From Prolixibacteraceae bacterium (GTDB taxonomy: Bacteria; Bacteroidota; Bacteroidia; Bacteroidales; Prolixibacteraceae), in contig DPCJ01000211.1 in assembly GCA_003516705.1 (NCBI GenBank), forward strand, positions 1-32,048: DNA of 32,048 nt. Reading direction: 5' to 3'. The notes under the pieces were generated by a model that saw only the letters and a list, made by a program, of their open reading frames with translations, was not told the origin of the DNA and searched no databases. Of the stretch, positions 8,286 through 15,656 are shown one piece after another. The stretch's first letter is position 1. The number at the start of each line of letters is the position of its first letter. The position numbers were made by a program, and so were the translations under genes.

Positions 8286-9380
8286 ATGAAACAGATTTTG
8301 CTTATTATTCTTGCTTTCGTGCTTTTGACAAGTTTTAACGGCTGTAAAAAAAACACCGAAGAACCTCATTCTGATGAGGAATTTGCGTACGGTGCCGACT
8401 TATCGCTTGTAAAAAAGCTTGAAGATTTGGGAGCGGTATACACAATAAACGGAAAGCAAAAAAAAGTGCTGCCCATTTTTAAAGAGAATGGCTATACCTG
8501 GGCAAGACTGCGGATTTTTCATACACCAAACAACGAAGGACCGGTTTGCAATTCGCTGGAATATACAGTGGCGCTGGCAAAAATGGCTAAAGCCGAAGGA
8601 TTCAAAATATTTCTTGATTTTCATTACTCCGATACCTGGGCCGATCCCGGGAAACAATTTGTTCCGGCTGCTTGGGACAATTTGAACTTTAACGTACTGG
8701 CCGACAGCGTGAAGATATATACAAAAAAAGTACTTGAAACAATGAATAAAGCCGACGTGATGCCCGAAATGGTTCAGATTGGAAACGAAATCAACAACGG
8801 AATGCTGTGGCCGTATGGAAAATTGTACACCGATAATGGCATTACCAACTGGAAAGGCCTCACCGACCTGATAAAAGCCGGAATTGCAGGCGTTAAGGAA
8901 ACCAATGGAGGCTCTTCTATAAAGATTATGATACACGCCGCTACCGGTGGAAACCTTGAAGAATCGAAAACATTTTATTCGAAAATGATTGAAAACGGGG
9001 TGCAGTTTGATGTTATTGGCTTAAGTTACTATCCTTGGTGGCATGGCACTTTCGATCAGTTGGAAAGCAATCTGGCATCGATTTCGAAAAATTTCAGTCA
9101 GGAAATTTCTCTGGTTGAAACCGCCTACTATTCAAATGGCTACTATCCCGAATCCGGAGAATGGGTACTCGATGTAAAACCCTACTCACCCACCAAACAG
9201 GGACAGTACGATTTTATGGTTGAACTTGCTACACGCCTCAAAAAATACCCTAAGGTAAAATCGGTTTTTTATTGGGAACCCGAAACAGTGGTAGTGCCAA
9301 ATTCGCAAATTTTCTATCTGGGCCGCAGCCTTTTCGATGAACAGGGAAACGCTTACAAAGGGATTTTGGCGTGGAACTAA
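8286..9380 (+). CDS. GH53 arabinogalactan endo-beta-1,4-galactanase, lipoprotein
   Basis: From ATG 8286 the protein is 364 residues with a lipoprotein signal (LLTSFNGC, Cys20) and a linker, then a single GH53 TIM barrel. An in-frame ATG at 8187 would add 33 residues overlapping the previous gene and hide the signal, so I reject it. Family marks are GADLSLVKKLEDLGA, FLDFHYSDTWADPGKQ and WARLRIFHTP. Glu168 (QIGNEINNG) is the expected acid/base and Glu278 (SLVETAYY) the nucleophile. GH53 enzymes cut internal beta-1,4-galactan bonds in type I arabinogalactan of plant pectin. The enzyme is probably cell-surface or periplasmic. Its closeness to GH172 suggests arabinose- and galactose-rich polysaccharide use, by inference. 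Confidence 0.93.
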   Translation: MKQILLIILAFVLLTSFNGCKKNTEEPHSDEEFAYGADLSLVKKLEDLGAVYTINGKQKKVLPIFKENGYTWARLRIFHTPNNEGPVCNSLEYTVALAKMAKAEGFKIFLDFHYSDTWADPGKQFVPAAWDNLNFNVLADSVKIYTKKVLETMNKADVMPEMVQIGNEINNGMLWPYGKLYTDNGITNWKGLTDLIKAGIAGVKETNGGSSIKIMIHAATGGNLEESKTFYSKMIENGVQFDVIGLSYYPWWHGTFDQLESNLASISKNFSQEISLVETAYYSNGYYPESGEWVLDVKPYSPTKQGQYDFMVELATRLKKYPKVKSVFYWEPETVVVPNSQIFYLGRSLFDEQGNAYKGILAWN

Positions 9381-9387
9381 GTTCTTG

Positions 9388-10260
9388 CTATTTTAATAAT
9401 TGCCGCTGTTCCTTTTTTGTCATTTCTAACCCTCGTACTTCATTGGGATGAACAACTTCGATGTTTTGGGCTGAATTTACAATTTCAGTTTTGCTTGGTG
9501 CTGTTAAAAACTGCGGAATAATAAATTGCAACCCTTCGGTATAAAGCGAATAGTGACAAACCACTACAACCAGTTCGGTTGAACCCGGCGCCACTTCACC
9601 CAGCAACTCACCGGCATGAATCTTTTGATTAAGAGCCAGATTTCCCTGTGGGTCGGTAACATTCCTGTAAATTATTAACGTGCCATCAGGCTGCAACAAA
9701 GTAATTGCATTTGTCCAGGTGTTGTACCATGTTTGAGCATCATCGGTGCGACGCGCCCCGGCAATTTCAACTACCTGCCCCTGACGCACAGCAAAAACCG
9801 ACATGCCGGGAGTTGCCTCAAAACCCGTTGCCTTCCATGCTTTTGGTGCCTCTGCGCCCCAAAACCCGTCGATATTTTTCACATCCACCGGCTTTACTTT
9901 CGTTCCGGGAGCAAAGGGAATCAGATAGGGAAAATCGAGGTTGATTACCGGAACCGGGTCTGACCGGAAAGTTTTCACCTGAAAAATAAAATATGGCGCC
10001 CCCTCATCTGACTCCCGCGGCAACGTAAATAACGAATTGAACCCAGGGTCGAGTTTTTTTATGTAAGGCAGTGGTTCCCTGAAAGAGGTATTTTCGAGCG
10101 TGGTAAACCATAAATTCATGTACAATGGGGTTTTCGACTGGTTGTGAGCACCCAGAATACAGTCACCCACATTGTTGTAGTTGTATTCAACATCCACAAG
10201 CTGCGCTTTTGCAGCAAAAACTGTAAAAATGAAACTGGCAAAAAGAAGTGTTTTCAACAT
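9388..10260 (-). CDS. Exported protein with a degenerate LytM/M23-like domain
   Basis: The 290-residue protein has a signal peptide ending AAKAQ (about residue 19), an N-terminal beta-rich part, and a C-terminal region (about 150-235) patterned like an M23 LytM barrel: GMSVFAVRQGQVVEIAG, then DGTLIIYRNV, QKIHAGELLGEV and VVVVCHYSLY. The zinc ligands of active M23 peptidases (HxxxD and HxH) are not in place; only a single His remains near the last strand. It is therefore probably not a peptidase but a binding or structural relative. It converges on the GH53 gene with a 7-bp gap. Another reading is a distantly related beta-barrel domain unconnected with peptidoglycan. Confidence 0.6.
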   Translation of the reverse strand: MLKTLLFASFIFTVFAAKAQLVDVEYNYNNVGDCILGAHNQSKTPLYMNLWFTTLENTSFREPLPYIKKLDPGFNSLFTLPRESDEGAPYFIFQVKTFRSDPVPVINLDFPYLIPFAPGTKVKPVDVKNIDGFWGAEAPKAWKATGFEATPGMSVFAVRQGQVVEIAGARRTDDAQTWYNTWTNAITLLQPDGTLIIYRNVTDPQGNLALNQKIHAGELLGEVAPGSTELVVVVCHYSLYTEGLQFIIPQFLTAPSKTEIVNSAQNIEVVHPNEVRGLEMTKKEQRQLLK

Positions 10261-10300
10261 CGGAAATCAATTTTATTTCAGAATCAACCTGAACGTTGCC

Positions 10301-10308
10301 CAAATGTA
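10301..10308 (-). promoter_or_regulatory. Candidate -7 element for the M23-like gene
   Basis: The minus strand reads TACATTTG, a perfect match to the Bacteroidota -7 consensus TAnnTTTG, 40 bp before the ATG at 10260. No TTG lies at the usual 17-23 bp distance upstream; the nearest is 29 bp away. The call is weak. Confidence 0.3.
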
Positions 10309-10356
10309 AGTAAAAATGATTTTCTTTCAGGCTGAACCAAACGGTTATTAAAAAAG

Positions 10357-10836
10357 GTGTACACAAAAGAGGAATTAAAAGAACTGAAGTTGAAATTCTG
10401 GGCGGGTTTCAAAGCGTTTGTACAAAACCACCCCAACCCAGAAATCAAACGGAAACGATGGTTGCTGAACGACACCGGTGTAAGCGGAGTGGCTTTTCGT
10501 TTCGATTTCGACCGCGAAAATGCCTGCGTGATGATTGAACTTCAGCACAAAAACGAAGCCCGCCGCCTGAGGACTTTTGAAATTCTTGAACAATACAAAG
10601 TAGTGATGGAAGAGGGTTTTCAGGATGGACTGAACTGGGAGTTTTATCATAAGCGCGATGACAACAGACAGGAAGTTTGCCGGATTTACCACTCGCTCGA
10701 AAATGTTGATTTCCACCAGCCAAATCATTGGCCCGAAGTGTATGTCTTTTTTGCCGAAAATATGCCTAAGCTCGAAGAAAACTTTCTGATGGTGAAAGAA
10801 GTGCTGAAAGAAGAGCTAAGAAAATTTACGATTTAG
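10357..10836 (+). CDS. DUF4268 family protein
   Basis: This 159-residue cytoplasmic protein begins with GTG (TYTKEELKELKLKFW after the initiator region); no ATG lies upstream in frame close enough to be better. The sequence KFWAGFKAFVQNHP, KRWLLNDTGVSG and ACVMIELQHKNEARR matches DUF4268, a family distantly linked to PD-(D/E)XK nuclease-like proteins in some annotations, though its function is unknown. The usual length agrees, so the protein is complete. Its last residues, Phe-Thr-Ile, and its stop codon fall inside a 7-bp-period tandem repeat that continues into the intergenic region, so the C-terminus has been shaped by the repeat. Confidence 0.85.
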   Translation: MYTKEELKELKLKFWAGFKAFVQNHPNPEIKRKRWLLNDTGVSGVAFRFDFDRENACVMIELQHKNEARRLRTFEILEQYKVVMEEGFQDGLNWEFYHKRDDNRQEVCRIYHSLENVDFHQPNHWPEVYVFFAENMPKLEENFLMVKEVLKEELRKFTI

Positions 10837-10974
10837 CGATTTACCATTGACGATTAGGGCGAGATAGCTTTCTGCGTATAAAGTTCAGAGTTCCGGGTTT
10901 CGATGGTCAACATTCATGTATTTTCCACTTCATTCACGCATTTCTGCATTGTAGCATTCAGGCATTTCTTCCCT
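10825..10974. repeat. Degenerate 7-bp-period tandem repeats (three unit types)
   Basis: Between the DUF4268 and serine hydrolase genes three runs have a period of 7 bp. 10825-10856 has units like TTTACGA; 10883-10903 has GTTCAGA, GTTCCGG and GTTTCGA; 10931-10968 has CATTCAC, GCATTTC, TGCATTG, then after TAG, CATTCAG and GCATTTC. The first run overlaps the end of the upstream gene. Nothing else is recognisable in this gap. Confidence 0.6.
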
Positions 10975-10975
10975 T

Positions 10976-12346
10976 CTACTCAACTGCCGATACCACGTCA
11001 CCAATCAGCTTGTTAAAATCCATTACTCTGTCGGGTTTTGGCGAGTAACCTAAAACCACCACCACCAGATCTTTTGAAGGAACAATATAAATTTGTTGTC
11101 CGTCGTGGCCATTGCACGAATACATATCGGCTGGCACCGATGGCAAATTACCACCTTTGTTGAGCCAGAAAAGTGAACCGTAACCACCTTCACTATCAGA
11201 AGCAGGCGTTGTTGTATAATCAACCCAGCCTTCGGGCAAAATGCGTTCGCCATTTAAAATACCATCGTTCAGGTACAGTAACCCAAAACGGGCATAATCG
11301 CGGACAGTAGCATAAATGTACGACGAACCTACCTGTGTTCCTGAGGCATCGGCTTCAAAAATGGCGGTTGTCATTCCCATTTTATCAAAAAGCCTTGTTT
11401 TGGCAAACCTGTAATATTCATCGTCATTCCCCAGCTTTTGGCGCATCAGGTAATTCAGAATATTCACCGTGCCCGACGAATAGTACCATTTTGTTCCTGG
11501 CTGGCTTTCGAGCGGTTGAGCGTAGGCAAACTTTGCAAAATCGCTTTCGCAATACAACATTACAGTAACATCGGAGCGGTTGCCATAATCTTCGTTCCAC
11601 TTCAGTCCGCTCTGCATTTGCAACAGGTGGTTGAAGGTAATATTTTTACGGTCGTCTGCTTGCCATTCGGGCAAACCCGCCGGCTGATTAATATCCAATT
11701 TTCCTTCTTTTACCATCATTCCGGCAAGTGCGTTTGTAAAACTTTTCGCCATCGACCAGCTCAAAAAACGTGTTTTTGCATCGAATTGCGGCTGGTAAGC
11801 CTCGGTAACTGGAATGCCTTTGTGCAATACCATAAATGCAAAAGCGTGACCATTGTACCCACCGTTCATGATTTTTTCAGTAACTCCGGCAAGTTTTGAC
11901 GGGTCACTCAATATCGTTGTATCGGGTAAAATATTTCCAAGTGGCCAGGCAATTGTATCGGAGTTGAAAAGGGGCTCAACTTCTGGAAACTTCGTTGCTT
12001 TGAGTGCAGCTTCATCCACATCGCGAAGCAAAGTTGCTCCAAAACCCGAACGATAAATGGCTTTTGATTTTCCCCATAAGAAGCAGCTTGTAACACTCGA
12101 ATCGTTCAGGTTAACTTCGTTTTTCACATACTTGATAAACGAAAAATTCAGGTCCAACGCCTCCACTTCGGCTTGTTCACGCCCCGAAACAAACACAGCT
12201 GAACACAAATATTTAGCCGGATAACCTGTAATTATTGGTAAAAGCGAATTGATGTAATATGCGCCAAAAGCCAAACCAAGAACAAGTATTACAAGAACCG
12301 TTTTCAGGATTCCTTTGATGATGCGTTTTGCCGGTGAATTTTTCAT
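10976..12346 (-). CDS. Membrane-anchored serine hydrolase, beta-lactamase/class C fold
   Basis: The 456-residue protein has one N-terminal membrane segment (about 13-32), then a beta-lactamase-related domain (about 155-456). The catalytic SxxK is Ser198-Met-Ala-Lys201 (FLSWSMAKSF). WYYSSGTVN (about 287-295) is in the place of the YxN tyrosine motif, and GHDGQQ near 413 takes the place of the KTG-like motif. Such proteins act as D-amino-acid peptidases or esterases on the periplasmic face. It lies 161 bp beyond the MBOAT gene on the same strand, after a short 7-bp repeat, so it may belong to the same transcript. A de-esterase or peptidoglycan role would fit the operon, but this is inference. 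Confidence 0.85.
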   Translation of the reverse strand: MKNSPAKRIIKGILKTVLVILVLGLAFGAYYINSLLPIITGYPAKYLCSAVFVSGREQAEVEALDLNFSFIKYVKNEVNLNDSSVTSCFLWGKSKAIYRSGFGATLLRDVDEAALKATKFPEVEPLFNSDTIAWPLGNILPDTTILSDPSKLAGVTEKIMNGGYNGHAFAFMVLHKGIPVTEAYQPQFDAKTRFLSWSMAKSFTNALAGMMVKEGKLDINQPAGLPEWQADDRKNITFNHLLQMQSGLKWNEDYGNRSDVTVMLYCESDFAKFAYAQPLESQPGTKWYYSSGTVNILNYLMRQKLGNDDEYYRFAKTRLFDKMGMTTAIFEADASGTQVGSSYIYATVRDYARFGLLYLNDGILNGERILPEGWVDYTTTPASDSEGGYGSLFWLNKGGNLPSVPADMYSCNGHDGQQIYIVPSKDLVVVVLGYSPKPDRVMDFNKLIGDVVSAVE

Positions 12347-12477
12347 GGTGTAAAAATTGAATTGTTTAATCTGATAAAGTTGATTAAAAATAACAATTCC
12401 GACATAATTATCTGACGCTTAACCATAATTGTTTTGGCAATTCTAAAACCAGTATTTAATTCATTTCTTTTTTCAGG

Positions 12478-12505
12478 CTTCAGTCTCCTGTCTCCCGACC
12501 TTCCT
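12478..12505. repeat. Degenerate 7-bp-period repeat after the MBOAT gene
   Basis: Four consecutive heptamers, CTTCAGT, CTCCTGT, CTCCCGA and CCTTCCT, share a C/T-rich pattern and end just before the stop codon of the MBOAT gene at 12508. The remaining 12347-12477 holds no feature I can support. Confidence 0.5.
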
Positions 12506-12507
12506 CT

Positions 12508-14193
12508 CTAAAACTGAAAGTAAATAAACGCCTGCATATCCGACGAAATACTTTGATAAACCATAATTACGACAACTGTTACAATAATTGCCTTGGCCCA
12601 GATTGGAGTGGAGATAAACCAGTCTTCAATTTTCTTTTTGAATTTGTAGCTGAGCCAGTGAATGACAAACCCAAAAAGCATAATCATGAAAACCCATTTG
12701 TAGGCGACCAAAACCTCGGGAATTACCGATATTTTAAACGCAGAACCAATCTGGTGAAGCATTTCTTTGACAATAGTGATGGATTCAGCCCTAAAAAAAA
12801 CACGGGTGAATGTGATAAATGTAAATGTGACAGCAATTTTCCAAATGGTGGCTGCCCAATTGTTGTAAGCTTCCCACGGACTGATTTTCCGCCAGAATTT
12901 ATACACCACAAGCCCCACTCCATTCAGTCCGCCCCAAATGATAAAATTAAGTGAAGCGCCATGCCACAAACCTCCAAGCAACATGGTGAGCATGAGGTTG
13001 ATATTGGTATCGACATTGCGTTTAAATGCCGGGAAAAACCGCATCATAACGGCAAAAATCAGAATCAGAACAACGAAAACCGGAACAAGTATAAAATTAC
13101 CAACCAGCAAAACCACAATACCCAAAATCAGAACAAGACTGACATAACTGAAAACAGAACCACTGCGGTTGCCGCCAATTGGAATGTACAAATAGTCTTT
13201 CAGCCACGACGAAAGTGACATGTGCCAGCGCCGCCAGAAATCGCTCAAATTTTTTGCTTTATATGGCGAGTTAAAGTTTTGTGGCAAACGGAAACCCATC
13301 AACAGCGCCACACCAATAGCAATGTCGGTGTAACCCGAGAAATCCACATAAACCTGCAGCGAGTATCCAAACAGCGCCATCAGGTTTTCGAAACCTGTAT
13401 AGGTGAGCGGTGCAGAAAAAATCCTGTCAACAAAATTTACGGCAATGTAATCGCCAATAAAAATCTTTTTGATGAGACCTTTCAGAATCATAAAAATGGC
13501 CCATCCAAATTCGGCCTTCGAAACGCTGAAATCATCATAAATCTGTTTGATAAATCCCGAAGCACGCATAATTGGCCCCGCTACAAGCTGCGGAAAAAAC
13601 GACACAAAAAAACCATAATCAATCAGGTTTTTCACAGGTTGTGTATCTCCGCGATACACATCAACCGAGTAGCTAATTGTTTGGAAGGTGTAGAACGAAA
13701 TTCCTACGGGAAGTAAAATCCTGTCAATATCGAAATGTGTTCCGGCCACGCTGTTGGCGGCCTGCGCCAAATGGTTCACCACAACAAAATGAGTATCGAA
13801 AAGTGTATTGATACTGTCGATAAAAAAGTAGGAATATTTAAAGTAAGCAAGAACCGTAAGATTCAAAATAACCGAAACAGCTAATAAAATTTTCCGCTTT
13901 GTTGAGTTTTGAGAATTATAGATTCCCTTTCCGATAAAATAATCGAGCACAATGCTGAACAGCATGAGGAAAAAGAAAAAGCCACTCGATTTATAATAAA
14001 AGAAAACACTCAGCACAAACAGATAACCTGCGCGAATAGTGCGGTTTTTGTTTTTATAAACCAACGAGTATCCCAGCAAAACAACCGCAAAAAACGCCCA
14101 AAAGAAGAATCGGGTAAAAATTAGCGGCGCTTTCGGATTGTACAGAAAAATGCTTTTCAGCGCCTCAACAATATCGATTTGAATAAAGTCCAA
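12508..14193 (-). CDS. MBOAT O-acyltransferase (AlgI-like) with an extra hydrophobic insert
   Basis: This 561-residue polytopic protein has the AlgI/DltB/PatA layout. It moves an acyl (usually acetyl) group across the inner membrane for transfer to an extracytoplasmic glycan. Key motifs are FFPQLVAGPI (about 199-208), DFWRRWHMSLSSWLKDYLY (His324), YIPIGGNR (about 336-343) and LLGGLWHGAS with the invariant His411. In usual members GGNR and GLWHG lie about 20 residues apart; here they are separated by about 63, with two added hydrophobic stretches (about 346-388) and a basic loop. It follows SGNH-2 by 20 bp and is last of the four-gene core operon. MBOAT plus SGNH partners is the arrangement of alginate and peptidoglycan O-acetylation systems. 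Confidence 0.9.
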   Translation of the reverse strand: MDFIQIDIVEALKSIFLYNPKAPLIFTRFFFWAFFAVVLLGYSLVYKNKNRTIRAGYLFVLSVFFYYKSSGFFFFLMLFSIVLDYFIGKGIYNSQNSTKRKILLAVSVILNLTVLAYFKYSYFFIDSINTLFDTHFVVVNHLAQAANSVAGTHFDIDRILLPVGISFYTFQTISYSVDVYRGDTQPVKNLIDYGFFVSFFPQLVAGPIMRASGFIKQIYDDFSVSKAEFGWAIFMILKGLIKKIFIGDYIAVNFVDRIFSAPLTYTGFENLMALFGYSLQVYVDFSGYTDIAIGVALLMGFRLPQNFNSPYKAKNLSDFWRRWHMSLSSWLKDYLYIPIGGNRSGSVFSYVSLVLILGIVVLLVGNFILVPVFVVLILIFAVMMRFFPAFKRNVDTNINLMLTMLLGGLWHGASLNFIIWGGLNGVGLVVYKFWRKISPWEAYNNWAATIWKIAVTFTFITFTRVFFRAESITIVKEMLHQIGSAFKISVIPEVLVAYKWVFMIMLFGFVIHWLSYKFKKKIEDWFISTPIWAKAIIVTVVVIMVYQSISSDMQAFIYFQF

Positions 14194-14213
14194 TTTTCTA
14201 TCTTTTTATGCTG

Positions 14214-15656
14214 TCATTTCGACGATGTAACAGGAGAAATCCCTTCGTTTTGAAAAGATTTCTCAGTCATACTTCCTACGAGTTGACAGGATGTGGTTAA
14301 TTGATTTTTGTTTCTCAGGTAATCTTCAAAGCTCTGCATCAAAGCGTTGGAAAACAGGTCGCCCAGAAGCAGATACCCTTCGCGGGTAAAATGTACTTTG
14401 TCACGCTGCGCCAGGTTGTTTTTCTCCCACAAAACCACCGAATTCATGCCACCCATCACCTCGTACATATTCCAAACCCCGGCGTTGTACTTTTTGGCAA
14501 GTTTCATCATGCTCTCCTCCACTTTGGCTCCGTTTTTATTTACATACCTGCGGTACAGGTAGCTGTCGTTATTGGTGGTAAAAACGATAGCTGTTTCGGG
14601 AGCGGCACGTCTTATTTTTGCAATCAGCCCTGCATAATTGGCCTCAAATTCGGCCTGCGAAAACTTACGTCCATAGGCATCGTTTATTCCAAGTCCAAGA
14701 ATTACAAGGTCAGGTTTCAGCATTGCAAGCTGTTGTTCAAACATACTACAGCGCAAAAAAGCCGGAATGTGTGCGCCGTTCACCCCGATGCTGTGGTACA
14801 AAAATCCGTTGGGCGCGCTTTCTGTGGTAATTCCGAATAATGTAAAACTCCCCTCTTTCTCTGCGTTTTTCTGAATTGTAATATTCAAACTGTCAATCCG
14901 GCCGGTCAGCTCAAATTCGGTGTAATCCGCAGTTCTGACCACATTTTTAACAAATGCCGAATCCACAGAAATCGTATAAACCGAATCGGAATCCTGGTAA
15001 AAAATCTTGACCTTGTTGTACCTGTAATCGAGTGAATTTTCTTTTTCGAGTAAAACCGTAAGTTCGGCCTTTTCCGAAGAAGTAGTGGCAGCGATTCCGC
15101 CAACACCAAGGGTGCAGGTTTTACGCATTTCAATATTGCGGCAGGATTGCCAGTCACCTGTATAACGGATGTAATAACCAAAAGGCGAATTTGTGCGCGA
15201 CATGCGGTACGGAAACATAAAACCCCAGCCGGCATTCATTTCGCCATTCATGGTTTGCAGGCGTGTTCTGATTTGCCCCGAAAACATGCCTGCCTGAATG
15301 TGTGAGCCGCCAATCTGCACCACGTTAATCCTTCCTTCCCCTGTACTGACAAGCTTTTCAAGCTTTTGAAGAAATTGCTGTGAATAGTTGTCGTTGCCAA
15401 AATTGTGCAGTCGGTTCAGGTCGTTTCTTACCAAATTGTACTGATTTACCTGGTACAAATACGGGTTGGGTTGTGCAGAACTTTGAAAGCTGAACAATAA
15501 AGAAATAAAAAGTCCGAAGACAGAAGTCCGGAGTCCGGAGTAAAAGGCAATTCCCTGAATTACTTTAGATGAAAGCAAGCAACAGGACTTCAGGAGTTGC
15601 AAACCGAAACCCGAAACCCGTAATCCGTAACCCGTAACTTTTTTTAGGCCTTTCAT
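14214..15656 (-). CDS. SGNH/GDSL hydrolase 2, exported; O-acylation partner
   Basis: Its ATG overlaps the previous gene's stop as ATGA, so translation is likely coupled and the start at 15656 is firm. The protein (480 residues) has a nucleophile Ser118 (VQIGGSHIQAG), block III VILGLGINDAYG, and the Asp419/His422 pair (RDKVHFTREG), so all SGNH catalytic elements are present. Residues 7-45 are unusual: they are encoded by two blocks of 7-bp tandem repeats (15604-15638 and 15511-15541) and separate the start from the signal peptide core (VFGLFISLLFSFQSSAQ). The last 30 or so residues are encoded by a hairpin-containing repeat. SGNH proteins beside MBOAT acyltransferases usually transfer or remove O-acetyl groups on envelope glycans. 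Confidence 0.85.
   Translation of the reverse strand: MKGLKKVTGYGLRVSGFGLQLLKSCCLLSSKVIQGIAFYSGLRTSVFGLFISLLFSFQSSAQPNPYLYQVNQYNLVRNDLNRLHNFGNDNYSQQFLQKLEKLVSTGEGRINVVQIGGSHIQAGMFSGQIRTRLQTMNGEMNAGWGFMFPYRMSRTNSPFGYYIRYTGDWQSCRNIEMRKTCTLGVGGIAATTSSEKAELTVLLEKENSLDYRYNKVKIFYQDSDSVYTISVDSAFVKNVVRTADYTEFELTGRIDSLNITIQKNAEKEGSFTLFGITTESAPNGFLYHSIGVNGAHIPAFLRCSMFEQQLAMLKPDLVILGLGINDAYGRKFSQAEFEANYAGLIAKIRRAAPETAIVFTTNNDSYLYRRYVNKNGAKVEESMMKLAKKYNAGVWNMYEVMGGMNSVVLWEKNNLAQRDKVHFTREGYLLLGDLFSNALMQSFEDYLRNKNQLTTSCQLVGSMTEKSFQNEGISPVTSSK
14234..14264. repeat. Hairpin repeat at the 3' end of SGNH-2 (REP-like)
   Basis: A perfect 8-bp inverted repeat, GAGAAATC and GATTTCTC, with a 15-bp spacer lies inside the final codons of the SGNH-2 gene. 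The wider segment (about 14210-14290) resembles dispersed 'TGTCATTTCGACG ... GAAATC' intergenic elements I associate with Bacteroidota genomes. It may double as a signal between SGNH-2 and MBOAT. Confidence 0.5.
15511..15638. repeat. Two 7-bp tandem repeat blocks inside the 5' coding end of SGNH-2
   Basis: 15604-15638 is five exact-length heptamers of consensus CCGWAAY on the plus strand. 15511-15541 is AGTCCGA, AGACAGA, AGTCCGG, AGTCCGG and AGT. The 62 bp between them have no clear period. The whole 128-bp segment sits between the ATGA-coupled start and the signal peptide core, and the reading frame remains open through it. Confidence 0.75.

Noticed and set aside
423..9380. Complete polysaccharide utilisation locus
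   Set aside because: There is no SusC/SusD pair in the window, so the glycosidases cannot be called a canonical PUL from this sequence.
9368..9400. Short GAAC-TAA-GTTC palindrome between GH53 and the M23-like gene
   Set aside because: The arms are only 4-5 bp and lack a T run, so it is too weak to call a terminator.
10825..10974. CRISPR-like array
   Set aside because: Units are 7 bp and contiguous with no spacers, and no cas genes are present.
13222..13716. 164-codon open frame opposite the MBOAT gene
   Set aside because: It lies antisense to strongly conserved MBOAT motifs and has an implausible composition.
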